Shown: in pieces, positions 32,744 to 43,144 of the stretch
Layout of the letters: each line of letters opens with the position of its first letter
How positions within the stretch are numbered: position 1 is the stretch's first letter
From: an uncultured Parabacteroides sp.
Lineage (GTDB): Bacteria; Bacteroidota; Bacteroidia; Bacteroidales; Tannerellaceae
NCBI GenBank assembly: GCA_949296075.1
Contig: CASFNG010000011.1
Location: 62,001-126,000 of the forward strand
Length of the DNA stretch: 64,000 nucleotides
Direction: 5' to 3'
Notes under the pieces: generated by a model
The model's input: only the letters and a program-made list of their open reading frames with translations
What the model was told of the DNA's origin: nothing
Database searches by the model: none
Made by a program: the position numbers and the translations under genes

Positions 32744-35700
32744 TTAAAAATTAACCGAAACACCCAGCAATACAGACATGGTTATAGGATAACCGGTCGT
32801 GCTAACCTCCGGATCCCAACCATGAGGGTATTTGCTCAAGCAAAACAGATCACTGCCCGATACGTAGAAACGAACCGCCTCCATCCGGACCTTTTGGGTC
32901 AGCGCGGCAGGAAGCGTATATCCCAAGGTCAAGTTCTTCAATCGCAAATAGCGACCGTTGAACAACCAATAGTCAGACATCGCCATATTGGCCTCGACAT
33001 TAGTACGCGTCAGACGAGGATATTTAACCCGTAGATTCTCCTCCGCGGAGTTTTTGGCGCTCCAATAATTCCCATCCACGATCGCGGGAAAGCCTAAATA
33101 GTTCTGTTGAAGTCCTTCCACCATGTTTCTTTCAATGCGGACCTGCTGTTTCCCCACTCCCTGGAACGCCAGCGCAAGATCAAAACCTCTCCAAGAAGCC
33201 GTGAAATTCACGCCAAACATGAAGCGAGGCAAGGAACCTCCAAGCAATACCCGGTCATACTCCGGGGATATTTTTCCGTCAGGGACTCCGTCCGGGCCGG
33301 AAATATCCTTATACTTGATGTCGCCATAAGTCACGCTGCTATTCAATTTCGGTCCATTCAGATCAGCTTCGGTCTGGATCAACCCATCGCTCAAGTAACC
33401 GTACCACTCATTAAATTCACTTCCTTGCATCTTGACCTGATCGCCCAAGAACTCGGTTCCTCCCAAATTCCCCATTCTCGAAATGAAATCAGACAGGTTA
33501 GCGGAAACCGAATATTTGAAGTCTCCCGCTTGATCCGCCCAACCAATCTCCAAATCATATCCTTTGGTATCCATCCGTCCGGCATTCACGAAAGGATTAT
33601 CATAGCCGATAAACTTCGGGATCTCGGTGGCTATCAACATATCCCGGGTATGTTTCTGGTAATAATCCGCGGAAAAGCGTAACCGCCCGTCCAGGAAATT
33701 GGCGTCCAAGCCCAAATCCCAAGTCTCCGTGGTCTCCCAACTGATATTCTTCACCGCATAATACCGCTGAGCCGCCGTAGACAAGGATGTAACCGTCTTA
33801 TTATTATAGAAAAGAGCGGAGCCGAAATTAAGCGCCGACTGCCAAGGATAGTAGTTTTGCTTGTTATTATCCGAGATATTCGAGATACGTTCATTTCCCA
33901 AGACACCCCACGAAGCCCTAAGTTTCAGGTAAGAGAAGGGATTCCCTTTCCACTCCTTCATAAAAGGCTCCTCGCTGACAACCCATCCTGCCGAGAAAGA
34001 GGGGAAATTACCCCAACGATATTTCGGGGCAAAACGGGAAGATCCATCACGACGGAAGTTCGCTTGCAGCAAATAACGATCAGCATATCCATAGGCGATC
34101 CGTCCAAAGAAAGAACGATAGGCATACTCCTCCGCGTTGCCTCCGTTATCACGGTAAGTTTCCGGACCAATATCCAAATAGGGATAATCCACCAACTCAT
34201 ATTGATCGCGCGAGGCATCCAGATTCTCCCAGAAAGCGTAATAGTCCTCATAGCCGACCATAACCGAGAGCGAATGCTTACCAAACGACTTGTCATAATT
34301 AGCGAAAAGCTGTGTCGTCAAGTCATGGTTGTCATTCCGGATCTCCTTCAGGTTCGTCCTCGTAAGTCCCGCCATATATCCTTTTACCGTATTCGGGTCG
34401 TTCGCGTAAGTATAAGGCACCTGTTTCTTGAACGCCTTCTCCTTATCGAAGAGATAAGTGGGAGCGACCACGGCGGAGATCTTCAGCCCCTCGATCGGGG
34501 TAATATCAATGGCCGCCTTTCCTCCGACACGGTTATTCCACGTCTTCTTCGATCCTCCATCCGCTATAATGGCCAACGGGTTCTCCCCATCCTTGACATC
34601 TCCCCATAAACCATTCGTCCAACGGACCGCATAGATAGGCGGAGTAGCGCGGGAGCCCAACGACATCGGATTTCCAAAAGGATTTTCCGAATAAGCGCGA
34701 CTGAAGTTGACGTCCAGATGCGCGGCAAGCCATTTATTGATCGTTATATCATTGTTCACCCGGATCATGAAACGATCGTAATCCCGGTTCACGTACAATC
34801 CCCCGACTTTGTCATAACGGAACGACGCCTTGGTCTTGACCACCTTGCTTCCCCCCGCGATGTTCACCGAATGCGTCTGCCTTGGGGCGGATGATTTCAG
34901 CAAGACTTTCTGCCAATCAGTAATCGGGTACAGATCCGGCTCCGTAGCGTTTTTGCTAATCCAGTTATTCACCTGCTCCTCCGAATAAGTCTGGTACCAT
35001 CCTCCGGAATTATTATCATTATACCGAGTCTCGTTCGTCATCTCCAAGAAACGCTTGGCACCCACGAAATCAGGAAGTTCGGTAGGAATATCCCAGCCAT
35101 ACTCGAAATTATAGTTCAAGGAGAGGTCGTCCGCTTTGGCGCGCTTGGTCGTAATCACGATCACACCGGCCGCCGCTCTCGAACCATAGATGGAGGCAGA
35201 TGCCGCGTCTTTCAATACAGATATATTCTCCACGTCTTCCGGATTTACCTGATTCATGTCCCCCGGTATCCCGTCTATAATCACCAGCGGGCTTGTCTCC
35301 CCGATCGTCGTCACGCCACGGATCTTGATCGATGCCGTCGCGCCGGGGGCGCCGTTGTCGCGGGTCACCAACACGCCTGATGTGGCGCCCTGCAAGGCGG
35401 TGGAGAGCTGGGTCGTCCTGCGGGAGGCCAAGTCGGCGCCTTTCACCGCCGACACAGCGCCTGTCAAGTCCTTCTTCCTCGCCGTTCCATAGCCGATGAC
35501 CACCACCTCGTCGAGCGTTTCGGAGTCTTCCCGCAAGGTCAATGTCAAGGCGCCTTCCACGTCGGAGACCGAGACTTCCTGGGTCACGTAACCGATATAG
35601 GATACCTGCAACGTCGCGCCGGAAGCGACAGCGAGAGAGAAACGGCCGTCCACATCGGTTATCGTACCGTTGGTCGTGCCTTTCTCCACCACGTTAGCGC

Positions 35701-36145
35701 CTACGATAGGCTCACCCGCGGCATCAAGGATCGTCCCGGAGACAGTCTTGGAGCGGGAATCGGCCGCCTTTCCGGAAAGGTGGCTTGATAAGATAACTTG
35801 ATGGTCAACAATCTTGAAATCTATGCCGGAGTTCTTGAATAACATCGCCAAGGTTTCCGCGATGGGTTTCGAGTCCACGTCGATCGTCACCTTACGGCTC
35901 GTATCTACCGCCTTATCCGTAAATAAAAACCTGAAATCCGTGATTTTCTCGATCTGGTCAAGCACCTGCTCGATGGTAACGTCGCGCATCGAGAGGTTGA
36001 TCACCGAGGATTGCGAGTAGGAATTACTCGCCTTTAACTGCGAAAGTATCGCGAACAAAAGAAACAAGCCAATCCGCAGGAAACGGGTCGATCCGCTGGA
36101 TAAGCCCCCGAAGATCCGGCTTGTGGACAATTTCATATTTTCCAT
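32744..36145 (-). CDS. SusC/RagA-family transporter with STN signalling domain (SusC2)
   Basis: This 1133-residue outer membrane channel differs from SusC1 by an N-terminal STN domain (about residues 50-120, with VTIEQVLDQIEKITDFRFLF and IDFKIVDHQVILS), the part that contacts a FecR anti-sigma protein. A carboxypeptidase-regulatory-like domain (VSGTILDAAGEPIVGANVV), a Ton box region LDEVVVIGYGTARKKDL, the plug (IKIRGVTTIGETSPLVIID) and the barrel follow. Ligand passage should release the sigma factor at 37397. Two ATGs three codons apart (36145, 36136) are both possible starts. Glycan import is inferred from the GH20 neighbour. Confidence 0.93.
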   Translation of the reverse strand: MENMKLSTSRIFGGLSSGSTRFLRIGLFLLFAILSQLKASNSYSQSSVINLSMRDVTIEQVLDQIEKITDFRFLFTDKAVDTSRKVTIDVDSKPIAETLAMLFKNSGIDFKIVDHQVILSSHLSGKAADSRSKTVSGTILDAAGEPIVGANVVEKGTTNGTITDVDGRFSLAVASGATLQVSYIGYVTQEVSVSDVEGALTLTLREDSETLDEVVVIGYGTARKKDLTGAVSAVKGADLASRRTTQLSTALQGATSGVLVTRDNGAPGATASIKIRGVTTIGETSPLVIIDGIPGDMNQVNPEDVENISVLKDAASASIYGSRAAAGVIVITTKRAKADDLSLNYNFEYGWDIPTELPDFVGAKRFLEMTNETRYNDNNSGGWYQTYSEEQVNNWISKNATEPDLYPITDWQKVLLKSSAPRQTHSVNIAGGSKVVKTKASFRYDKVGGLYVNRDYDRFMIRVNNDITINKWLAAHLDVNFSRAYSENPFGNPMSLGSRATPPIYAVRWTNGLWGDVKDGENPLAIIADGGSKKTWNNRVGGKAAIDITPIEGLKISAVVAPTYLFDKEKAFKKQVPYTYANDPNTVKGYMAGLTRTNLKEIRNDNHDLTTQLFANYDKSFGKHSLSVMVGYEDYYAFWENLDASRDQYELVDYPYLDIGPETYRDNGGNAEEYAYRSFFGRIAYGYADRYLLQANFRRDGSSRFAPKYRWGNFPSFSAGWVVSEEPFMKEWKGNPFSYLKLRASWGVLGNERISNISDNNKQNYYPWQSALNFGSALFYNNKTVTSLSTAAQRYYAVKNISWETTETWDLGLDANFLDGRLRFSADYYQKHTRDMLIATEIPKFIGYDNPFVNAGRMDTKGYDLEIGWADQAGDFKYSVSANLSDFISRMGNLGGTEFLGDQVKMQGSEFNEWYGYLSDGLIQTEADLNGPKLNSSVTYGDIKYKDISGPDGVPDGKISPEYDRVLLGGSLPRFMFGVNFTASWRGFDLALAFQGVGKQQVRIERNMVEGLQQNYLGFPAIVDGNYWSAKNSAEENLRVKYPRLTRTNVEANMAMSDYWLFNGRYLRLKNLTLGYTLPAALTQKVRMEAVRFYVSGSDLFCLSKYPHGWDPEVSTTGYPITMSVLLGVSVNF

Positions 36146-36194
36146 TCTTTCTTATTTAGATTTAGTTTAACAACACGCTCTCAAAACACCTTCC

Positions 36195-36240
36195 ATCCCG
36201 ACTTGGGATAAAGCCCGGCCACCCGAGCGCAAAGGGTGGC
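36195..36240 (-). other. Two hairpins in the SusC2 leader
   Basis: Within the 176-base gap between fecR and SusC2, two small hairpins lie side by side: ATCCC/GGGAT with a 5-base loop near 36195-36209, and GCCACCC/GGGTGGC at 36218-36240. No T-run follows on the minus strand, so they look like leader structures rather than a terminator. Confidence 0.4.
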
Positions 36241-36321
36241 GTCTCTCGTCTCCTTACCCGATCATTCCATATACTGTCCTCCTATTCTTTATCATCCAAA
36301 ACAAATAGTTATCTCATCGCC

Positions 36322-37257
36322 TCATCGCAACCATACATCGATCCGCTGCCGCCCAAAGGTATGATCCTCGCGAAGCTCCGGCCGCTTGGCCTCCCATCTC
36401 ATGGGGACGGACATACTCAAGTATTCCATGATCTGCGTGATCGTCTCCGAGGAAAAGGTAGCCCGTAGCTTATAATCCGCCTTGATCTTCTCATGCAATA
36501 CGATCTCCACGTTATAACGGCGTTCCAATCGCTTGAACACCTCTTCTATGGGAGCGTTGCGGAAAACGAGGCGCCCATCCTTCCACGCGGTCTTTTCCTC
36601 TACGCTCACCGCCTTGAGGCTGAACCGGCCTTCAGCCTTATCATACACGGCCTGCTCGGAGGGACGGAGGGTCGCGACTCGGGAAGAGGCCAACAGCACA
36701 TCCACGATGCCCGTCGCCAAGGTCGCCTCCAACGAAGGATCTCCCTCATAAGCGGAAATATTGAACTGTGTCCCATAGGCTTTCACGGAGACCTCGTTAT
36801 CAAGCGACACGTAAAAAGGATGCTCCTTGTCCGAACGGACCTGGAAATAACCCTCGCCCCGCAACCATACCCGCCGCTCCCGCTCATCGAACCGCGTGGG
36901 ATACCGCAACGCGCTCCCGGCGTTCAGCCAGACAAGCGAGCTATCCGGCAGCATGACCCGCGACACGACTCCCGGGGCTGACGACGCCTCCACGTAGGCG
37001 ATCGCCCCGCCCTCCCTCATACGTCCGACATATAAATAGGAAAGAACCCCGGTAGAGAGGCTCAACAGGATCAATAATACGGCGGCGATCCGGGGGAGAT
37101 AAGACATGAGCCTGTACCTGCGGGCCGAGGCCTCGATTCGTTTCCGGCTCTTCGCGTACGCCGCCTCCACATCGTAAGACTTAGCCTCGGACAGGTCTTC
37201 CTCGATCGCTTTCGCGATACGTATATTCTTTTTTATATCTTCCGGATAAACAGCCAT
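36322..37257 (-). CDS. FecR-family anti-sigma/signal transducer
   Basis: This 311-residue inner-membrane protein has a cytoplasmic N-terminal region of about 54 residues, one membrane helix (residues 55-76, LPRIAAVLLILLSLSTGVLS), and a periplasmic FecR domain with VMLPDSSLVWLNAGSALRYP, GEGYFQVRSDKEHPFYV and YGTQFNISAYEGD. The last section (EEVFKRLERRYNVEIVLHEK) is the C-terminal DUF4974 region that receives the STN domain of SusC2. ATG 37257 (MAVYPEDIKK) was preferred to 37284. It should hold the sigma factor inactive or license it. It is upstream of SusC2 on the same strand. Confidence 0.92.
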   Translation of the reverse strand: MAVYPEDIKKNIRIAKAIEEDLSEAKSYDVEAAYAKSRKRIEASARRYRLMSYLPRIAAVLLILLSLSTGVLSYLYVGRMREGGAIAYVEASSAPGVVSRVMLPDSSLVWLNAGSALRYPTRFDERERRVWLRGEGYFQVRSDKEHPFYVSLDNEVSVKAYGTQFNISAYEGDPSLEATLATGIVDVLLASSRVATLRPSEQAVYDKAEGRFSLKAVSVEEKTAWKDGRLVFRNAPIEEVFKRLERRYNVEIVLHEKIKADYKLRATFSSETITQIMEYLSMSVPMRWEAKRPELREDHTFGRQRIDVWLR

Positions 37258-37396
37258 TGTTCGCTTTCGTTTATAAATAGACACACATGGCGGGCAAACC
37301 CGACAGGGATTCGCTATTTTTCTTAAAAAAAACTTTCATTTATTATAACTCGCTAAAGAGGTCAACCGAACGAAAACCGCTCTTGTTGTATACAAA

Positions 37397-37990
37397 ATGA
37401 AAAACACGAATCTCCTCCCTGACGCGGACTATCTCCTCTGGAGCATATCCGAGAACGACGATGAGGCTGCCTATCGCTCATTGTTCGAGCGTTACTACGC
37501 CGCTCTCTGCCTCTTCGCCAAACGCTACGTAGCGGACAAGTCCGCGCGGGAAGACATTGTGCAAGATGTGTTCTTCCATATCTGGGAAAGGAGGAAACAG
37601 CTTCCACCCACCACCTCGGCAAAGAATTATTTAATCACCGCGGTCAAGAACCTTAGCTTGAACTATCTCCGGAAACAGGGCTACATACAGGAATATCAGG
37701 ATAAAGCGATCTGCTCGCCTCCTCTGTACGCGAAAGAGGCGGACGACCTGTATACCTTAAACGAACTGGAAGATTTATTGGAGAATACGTTAGCGAAGCT
37801 CCCTCCCGAGTACAGGATGGCTTTCGAGATGAGCCGGATGGAGCAAAGAGGCATGGATGAGATCGCGAAGAGCATGGGCGTATCCGTCCGTACGGTGGAA
37901 AGATACCGGAACAAGGCGCTCGACCTCATAAAAAAAGAGCTGAAGGATTACCTTCCGCTCTTGTCTCTCTTGCTACAAATCCAGAATTAA
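37397..37990 (+). CDS. ECF RNA polymerase sigma-70 factor, SusC/FecR-linked
   Basis: This 197-residue sigma factor has region 2 (AAYRSLFERYYAALCLFAKR, then SAREDIVQDVFFHIWERR) and region 4 (LAKLPPEYRMAFEMSRMEQR and MDEIAKSMGVSVRTVERYRN) and lacks regions 1 and 3, as in extracytoplasmic-function factors. The partner FecR gene is divergent, 139 bases away, rather than directly downstream as is common. It would activate the SusC2/D2-GH20-oxidoreductase genes once released. The target promoter sequence is not known and was not identified. It ends 5 bases before the convergent ispF stop, with no terminator between. Confidence 0.93.
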   Translation: MKNTNLLPDADYLLWSISENDDEAAYRSLFERYYAALCLFAKRYVADKSAREDIVQDVFFHIWERRKQLPPTTSAKNYLITAVKNLSLNYLRKQGYIQEYQDKAICSPPLYAKEADDLYTLNELEDLLENTLAKLPPEYRMAFEMSRMEQRGMDEIAKSMGVSVRTVERYRNKALDLIKKELKDYLPLLSLLLQIQN

Positions 37991-37995
37991 ACGGT

Positions 37996-38481
37996 TTACC
38001 CCTTCCTCTTCTCGATCAGGACGACCGCCGAGGCGGAGATTCCTTCCTGACGCCCGGTAAAGCCTAACTTCTCGGTCGTCGTGGCCTTGATGGAGATGTC
38101 GTCCTCATCCACTCCCATCACCTCGGCAAGCACCCGCTTCATTTCCGGGATATGCGGATTCAGTTTAGGGCGCTCGGCGGCCACCGTAGCGTCAATATTG
38201 CCTAACTCGTAACCCGCCTCCCGGAGCAGCTTCATCGTATCCCGGAGCAACAGTTTGCTATCGATGTCCTTGTATTCGCCCGACGTATCGGGGAAATGAT
38301 AACCGATGTCGCGCATATTCGCGGCACCCAGCAGGGCATCGCAGATCGCGTGTATCAGCACATCGGCGTCGCTATGTCCCAAAAGCCCTAAGGTATGGGG
38401 GATCTTGATCCCTCCTAACCACAAATCCCGTCCGGAGACCAGGGCATGCACGTCATACCCGAAACCAACCCGTATCTTCAT
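37996..38481 (-). CDS. ispF: 2-C-methyl-D-erythritol 2,4-cyclodiphosphate synthase
   Basis: This 161-residue enzyme of the MEP isoprenoid pathway cyclises CDP-methylerythritol phosphate. Zinc ligands are visible in GYDVHAL (Asp10, His12) and in the [19 protein letters not shown] segment, and the C-terminus has [20 protein letters not shown], the family signature. It is the last gene of a minus-strand run after porV (11-base gap), a linkage that brings an isoprenoid gene under the same transcript as type IX secretion genes. Confidence 0.96.
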   Translation of the reverse strand: MKIRVGFGYDVHALVSGRDLWLGGIKIPHTLGLLGHSDADVLIHAICDALLGAANMRDIGYHFPDTSGEYKDIDSKLLLRDTMKLLREAGYELGNIDATVAAERPKLNPHIPEMKRVLAEVMGVDEDDISIKATTTEKLGFTGRQEGISASAVVLIEKRKG

Positions 38482-38492
38482 GCTCCAATTTT

Positions 38493-39695
38493 TTAGCGGA
38501 AAAGGTTCTTGATTCCATCCATGTCGAACGAGAGCGAGAAACGCAATGTCTGGTCCAACGGGTTACTCTGCACCGTACTGATCAAATAGGCGGCATCCAA
38601 CTGGAACACGCTCATGCGGAAACCGGCGCCGACGGAGAAGAACTGGCGGTTACCTTGGTTCTTGTTCTCGTAATAGTAACCACCCCGCACGAAAAACTGC
38701 TGGTTGTAGTTATACTCCAGACCGATCGAGGCCATGATCTCTTCCAACTCCCCTTTAAATCCGTTCGGGGAATCGCCAAACGACTTGAAGATACCGGTGA
38801 TCGGCGACATATTGTTGTAGTCGTTGTAGGCCTCCTCGTAGGCGGCGATGTCATCGGCGGTAGAGCCGGTCTGGACCGGAGCCGTAGGCACCAAGTACTT
38901 GCTTAAATCCACGTATACGCCCAGCTGGTTATAATCGTCGAGCGGATAGAGAAGACCCGTACCAATCTTCAAGGTAGTCGGCAGGAACTGGTTCTTGTTG
39001 CCGCCATCGTAAGAGACTTTCGAACCTATATTCGAGATATTGAATCCGAAGCTCCACAAACATTCGCTGTTTCCCAAGATCACGTATTTCTCCAGATAAC
39101 CGGCGATGTCCGCGGCAAACGCGTTATCCGGCACCATGTCCGTATCGGCCGAGGCGCCCATATCCGAGCGGATATAGCGCAACGCCACCGCCATAGAGAA
39201 GGCTTCTGAGAGCTTGCGGCTATAACTTACGTCAAACGCCATCTCATAAGGGTTAAGCACCAACTGGGAACCGTGTCCCTGATCCTGTGTCTCGACCACC
39301 TCGCCTAACGAGAAATAACGGACCGAGGCGCCTATCGCCTGCAAATCGCTATCGCCCAACTTATAATAACCGGCCAGGTACGCCAAAGCCACGTCATTCA
39401 CCAATTTCCGCAACCAAGGGGTATAGGAAAGAGATACGCCCGCCTTGCTGTACATAAAGGCATACTTTGCCGGATTCCAATATTGAGAATTTACGTCAGG
39501 CATGGAGGCGACACCGTTATCACCCATAGAGCCTCCTCGGGCATCCGGGGCGATTGACAAAGAGGGGATCGCCGTATTCACCGGGGCGAACTTATGTTTG
39601 ATGTCATCCTGCCCCCCTTGCGCGTATAGGGTTGAGAAGGTGGTCAAAAAAACAAACAAAACAACTAAGCTGCCGAATCTTGAAAATCTCATCAT
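38493..39695 (-). CDS. porV: Type IX secretion outer membrane protein PorV
   Basis: This 400-residue protein has a signal peptide (ending TLYAQ) and a FadL-like beta-barrel. The early segment [18 protein letters not shown] and [12 protein letters not shown], and the late [20 protein letters not shown] and a terminal [12 protein letters not shown], match PorV (LptO) of Porphyromonas. PorV carries cargo from the translocon to the PorU sortase and takes part in anchoring to A-LPS. It is 65 bases downstream of porU, the conserved order. Two adjacent ATGs (39695, 39692) are possible starts. Confidence 0.93.
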   Translation of the reverse strand: MMRFSRFGSLVVLFVFLTTFSTLYAQGGQDDIKHKFAPVNTAIPSLSIAPDARGGSMGDNGVASMPDVNSQYWNPAKYAFMYSKAGVSLSYTPWLRKLVNDVALAYLAGYYKLGDSDLQAIGASVRYFSLGEVVETQDQGHGSQLVLNPYEMAFDVSYSRKLSEAFSMAVALRYIRSDMGASADTDMVPDNAFAADIAGYLEKYVILGNSECLWSFGFNISNIGSKVSYDGGNKNQFLPTTLKIGTGLLYPLDDYNQLGVYVDLSKYLVPTAPVQTGSTADDIAAYEEAYNDYNNMSPITGIFKSFGDSPNGFKGELEEIMASIGLEYNYNQQFFVRGGYYYENKNQGNRQFFSVGAGFRMSVFQLDAAYLISTVQSNPLDQTLRFSLSFDMDGIKNLFR

Positions 39696-39760
39696 ATAGC
39701 TATCTTCTACTAAAAAAACAGGTTTGTTTTATCTCTATTAATAACAGATTTCCGCTTATT

Positions 39761-42700
39761 TTATTGTGCGAGAATGATTAATTTGTTCGCCTTTGTCGCC
39801 TCCTTCGAGCTGTTCGCGCTAATCGCCGCCCGATAGAGGTAAACTCCCGGAGGCAATCTACGCCCGCCATTGTCGGTCAAGTTCCACGAGACCACGTACG
39901 ACTTGAACAACTCAGAGGAGCCGGTTCGCTCAGCGCTCCACAGGAACCGCCCGGTCATGTCGTAGACCATGATCGTAACCCGCAGCATAGATTCCGGGCG
40001 ATTGTGATTCAAATAGAACTCCACCTCCGAACGGGCCGGATTCGGAGTCGCGTACACCTCGATCAGGTTCGGCTTCAGCCCCTCCACTACCTCAAATGTG
40101 AAAGTATAAGTTGTCGAGTTATTCTGGATGTCCCAGACCTTAAATTCCGCCGTATGCACGCCCGGGGTAAGCTCCGGGATGGAGAATTGCACCAACCCCT
40201 CCTTGTCGGCATCGGGCAGCAGGGAATAGTAGCCATTCAGGTTATAACTTAAGGAGGGTTGTCCGTCGATCGTCAGCATCATGTCGTGACCGATACTGCT
40301 GCCGGTGATGTTCACCCCGCTCTGATCCCACAAGCGAGCCACGAAATAGGGGGTAGTGTTCACGGCTCCACCTGACACGAAGGATGAGTCATTCAGGTAG
40401 ATCTGCCGGATCTCAGGACCTATCGTATCCGTCTCCGCCGTAGTGGCGGTCCCTCCTACCACAAAGTCCAGAAAAGAGCCCTGCGCCTCCCGTCGGAGCG
40501 TATCGGAGGAAAGCGCATATAGGTTCAACTTACCTTGCCGATTCGAATAGGAAATATCTTTAGGCACCATGAAGGTGAAGCTAAACCGTCCCTCGCTGAC
40601 GGAATCACTCCCGATATAAATCGTATTGGGATAGTCCAAATAAGAGAAAACGGCAGACACGTTCCCTAAGGTAGAGACTGTATCCCGGCTATCCAGCACC
40701 GTAGCGTTCAAGGTTCCCGTGAAATCAGTCGCCCGGCTCCCGGAAGGATCCAGGATCTCGCCCTCCACCGTGACTTGCGCCAGCGCCTTAAACTCAAACA
40801 GGTTGCCCGACACCTCCTCGCCGTTGACCGCCGTTACCCGGGCGGTATATTCCGGATAAGCGAATTTCAGGGCGGGATCCCCGATCAAGATAAAGTTCAG
40901 TTTGTTCAAGTCGTTCATCGAACGCTTCGTAGCCATCATCGCCCCGCCTAAAGTCTGGCGTTGGTTCGTATCCTGCTCAAAGAGGTTGTTCACCAATCTC
41001 CGGTTCAAGATGTCGTTATTATGGGAGAGCACGGTACGCGTCGTCGAGAAGAGCGCGATACCGCCACTCGTCGGATTCAGGAAGACCGACTCACCCGCCG
41101 AGGTCCCCGCCTCGTCGAAACGGGAGAAATCACAGGTCGCCGTGATCCATACCGGCAGATGCTCGTAGGTAGAGTTGGCGATGTCGGTTTGCGTCCAGAC
41201 GCCCTCATCCGCCCAATGGGTCGTGCTTCCATGCCCGGTATAGTTCACCATCAGCTGCCCGCTCCTCAGCAGATTCTGGAAAGCGGCGTGCGCGTCAGGA
41301 TAAGTACCCTGTCCGCTTCGCTTATAAGCATCGAAATAGACCTTATTCGCCAAGAAGCCCGGATGATTCTCCACTAACTCATCCGCCAGTTTATCCGCCG
41401 CCTCCATATATTGCGTGGAGAAAGAATCCGCGTTATTCCCGTCGTCGGCGATAAAAGTGACATTATTTTTCCACTTCCCGGGGTTCTCGTTCTCCATATA
41501 GCGGATTGTCTTATCCACCATCTGGGTAGCCTCCGTCACGGTACGCACAGGGAAGCGTCCCACCCCCACACACATCCGGTCGCTGCTGGGCGAGGTACCC
41601 GAGCGATCCTCCAAGAAAGCGAAATAATCATCCGTGGCATAAGAGGAGATCCCTAACGATTCCTGCGACTGATAAGTAAGGAGCATATTCGAAAGTGGCA
41701 GCCCGCGGGCATCGCTTGTCACACCCCGGTTATCATACAGTCCATCACCGAAAAGCAGCAAATAGCGAGGAGCCGTCCCCTCGGTCGCTCCCCGGTCGTA
41801 AAACATCTTCATGAAGCGGCGATAGGCGGTCGCGTCGGGTGTCCCGCTGGAGAACTCCTGATAGATCGCCTCTGGAGTGACAACCGCCACCTTCAGCCCA
41901 TCATGCGTACGATGTGCCTCCGCCAACCGCTCCGCCTGTACGACAAATGCGGAAGGGGCGATGATAATCATATCCTGTTGTTCCATCCCATGCAAGTTTG
42001 AGGAGGACACCTCACCAATCACCTCGGGCGAAGGGAGTATCTGGTCGGTCTGCACCAAAGCGAATTCCCGCAAGCTCCCCGCAGGGATCGTGAACGAGAG
42101 TTCCGAACCCTCCAAGGAGGTCTCCATCAACTTCACGTCGCGGGTATCCGTCACATCAAACACCCGGGTGGAAGCATTCGCCCCGCTTATGACAAAGCGC
42201 GACGCATTCCCGACCGAAGCCAAGCTCCTGAAGAGCGTACAAGCTCCATACGGGCGCAACTCCCGCTCGAACTCCATCCGGATATAATCCAGTCTCACAT
42301 TGGTATGGCCGCTGGAATTATAAGAGACCATCAGTCGGTTTGTCTCGCTCTTCTCACCGTTCCACACGGCCTTTCCCTCCCGGGCTATTCCCATCGTATA
42401 AGAGCGATAATTAGAGTCGACCGTCTGCAAGGAAGGTATTGTCACGTTCATCAAGGTCGAGTTGTTAAGGCTTAAAGAGGCCGTTCCCGACCCGGAGGTG
42501 ATCCGTGCGATAAAACGCATCGTCAGCCGGGCATCGGCGTCGGTAATCCCGGGAATCGACGAGAAGGTCGAGATGGAGCGGGTCTGCGCTCCACTGAAAT
42601 CCTCCCCAAAGAACTCCCGCCCTGACTTCGACACCGACACCTCGTCTTGCTCGTGCAGCAGGTAATCGTCGTAGGTAGTGAGCCGCACGGACGCACCGCT

Positions 42701-43144
42701 CGTCTGCGCCACCGTAGCCATATCCGCCGTGGCGGTCGCGTCGGTCACGAAATAATAACCATATAGCGAGTAAGGATTATTCGTATGCTCGAAGCTCTTA
42801 TCCACCGAGTCATAGCTCCACTTCACCGGGCCGCGGGCGTAAAACAGCAATGCATCGTTGTCCCTCCAGACTGGCGTGGCAGGCAGATCGTCTATGTATT
42901 CGCGGGAAAAATCCTCATCGAGCGGCCATCCGCCATACCCATGTACGGATACCTTCGAGGGATCGTCGAAGCCCATATCGCGAAGCGCGGCATACGAGAG
43001 GCGATATACCCCCGTGGCATCCACCCGGATCTTCACCCATCGCCCCTCCGCGAGCACGGATCGGGAAGCGTACCGGCTACTGTCCGCCCAAGCGAACACG
43101 CCAATCAGCCACCCCAATATAATTATATAGAATAATTTTCTCAT
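39761..43144 (-). CDS. porU: Type IX secretion sortase PorU
   Basis: This 1127-residue cell-surface peptidase cleaves the C-terminal sorting domain from secreted cargo and joins the cargo to a surface lipid. The gingipain-like (C25) core includes NYTGHGSTTHWADE with His638 and WITATCDFSRFD with Cys671, the expected catalytic pair. Its own C-terminus is a type IX sorting-like domain (YATPNPARSEVEFYLNH, VYDMTGRFLW and PPGVYLYRAAIS), as known for PorU. It overlaps the upstream FAH gene by four bases and precedes porV. Confidence 0.95.
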   Translation of the reverse strand: MRKLFYIIILGWLIGVFAWADSSRYASRSVLAEGRWVKIRVDATGVYRLSYAALRDMGFDDPSKVSVHGYGGWPLDEDFSREYIDDLPATPVWRDNDALLFYARGPVKWSYDSVDKSFEHTNNPYSLYGYYFVTDATATADMATVAQTSGASVRLTTYDDYLLHEQDEVSVSKSGREFFGEDFSGAQTRSISTFSSIPGITDADARLTMRFIARITSGSGTASLSLNNSTLMNVTIPSLQTVDSNYRSYTMGIAREGKAVWNGEKSETNRLMVSYNSSGHTNVRLDYIRMEFERELRPYGACTLFRSLASVGNASRFVISGANASTRVFDVTDTRDVKLMETSLEGSELSFTIPAGSLREFALVQTDQILPSPEVIGEVSSSNLHGMEQQDMIIIAPSAFVVQAERLAEAHRTHDGLKVAVVTPEAIYQEFSSGTPDATAYRRFMKMFYDRGATEGTAPRYLLLFGDGLYDNRGVTSDARGLPLSNMLLTYQSQESLGISSYATDDYFAFLEDRSGTSPSSDRMCVGVGRFPVRTVTEATQMVDKTIRYMENENPGKWKNNVTFIADDGNNADSFSTQYMEAADKLADELVENHPGFLANKVYFDAYKRSGQGTYPDAHAAFQNLLRSGQLMVNYTGHGSTTHWADEGVWTQTDIANSTYEHLPVWITATCDFSRFDEAGTSAGESVFLNPTSGGIALFSTTRTVLSHNNDILNRRLVNNLFEQDTNQRQTLGGAMMATKRSMNDLNKLNFILIGDPALKFAYPEYTARVTAVNGEEVSGNLFEFKALAQVTVEGEILDPSGSRATDFTGTLNATVLDSRDTVSTLGNVSAVFSYLDYPNTIYIGSDSVSEGRFSFTFMVPKDISYSNRQGKLNLYALSSDTLRREAQGSFLDFVVGGTATTAETDTIGPEIRQIYLNDSSFVSGGAVNTTPYFVARLWDQSGVNITGSSIGHDMMLTIDGQPSLSYNLNGYYSLLPDADKEGLVQFSIPELTPGVHTAEFKVWDIQNNSTTYTFTFEVVEGLKPNLIEVYATPNPARSEVEFYLNHNRPESMLRVTIMVYDMTGRFLWSAERTGSSELFKSYVVSWNLTDNGGRRLPPGVYLYRAAISANSSKEATKANKLIILAQ

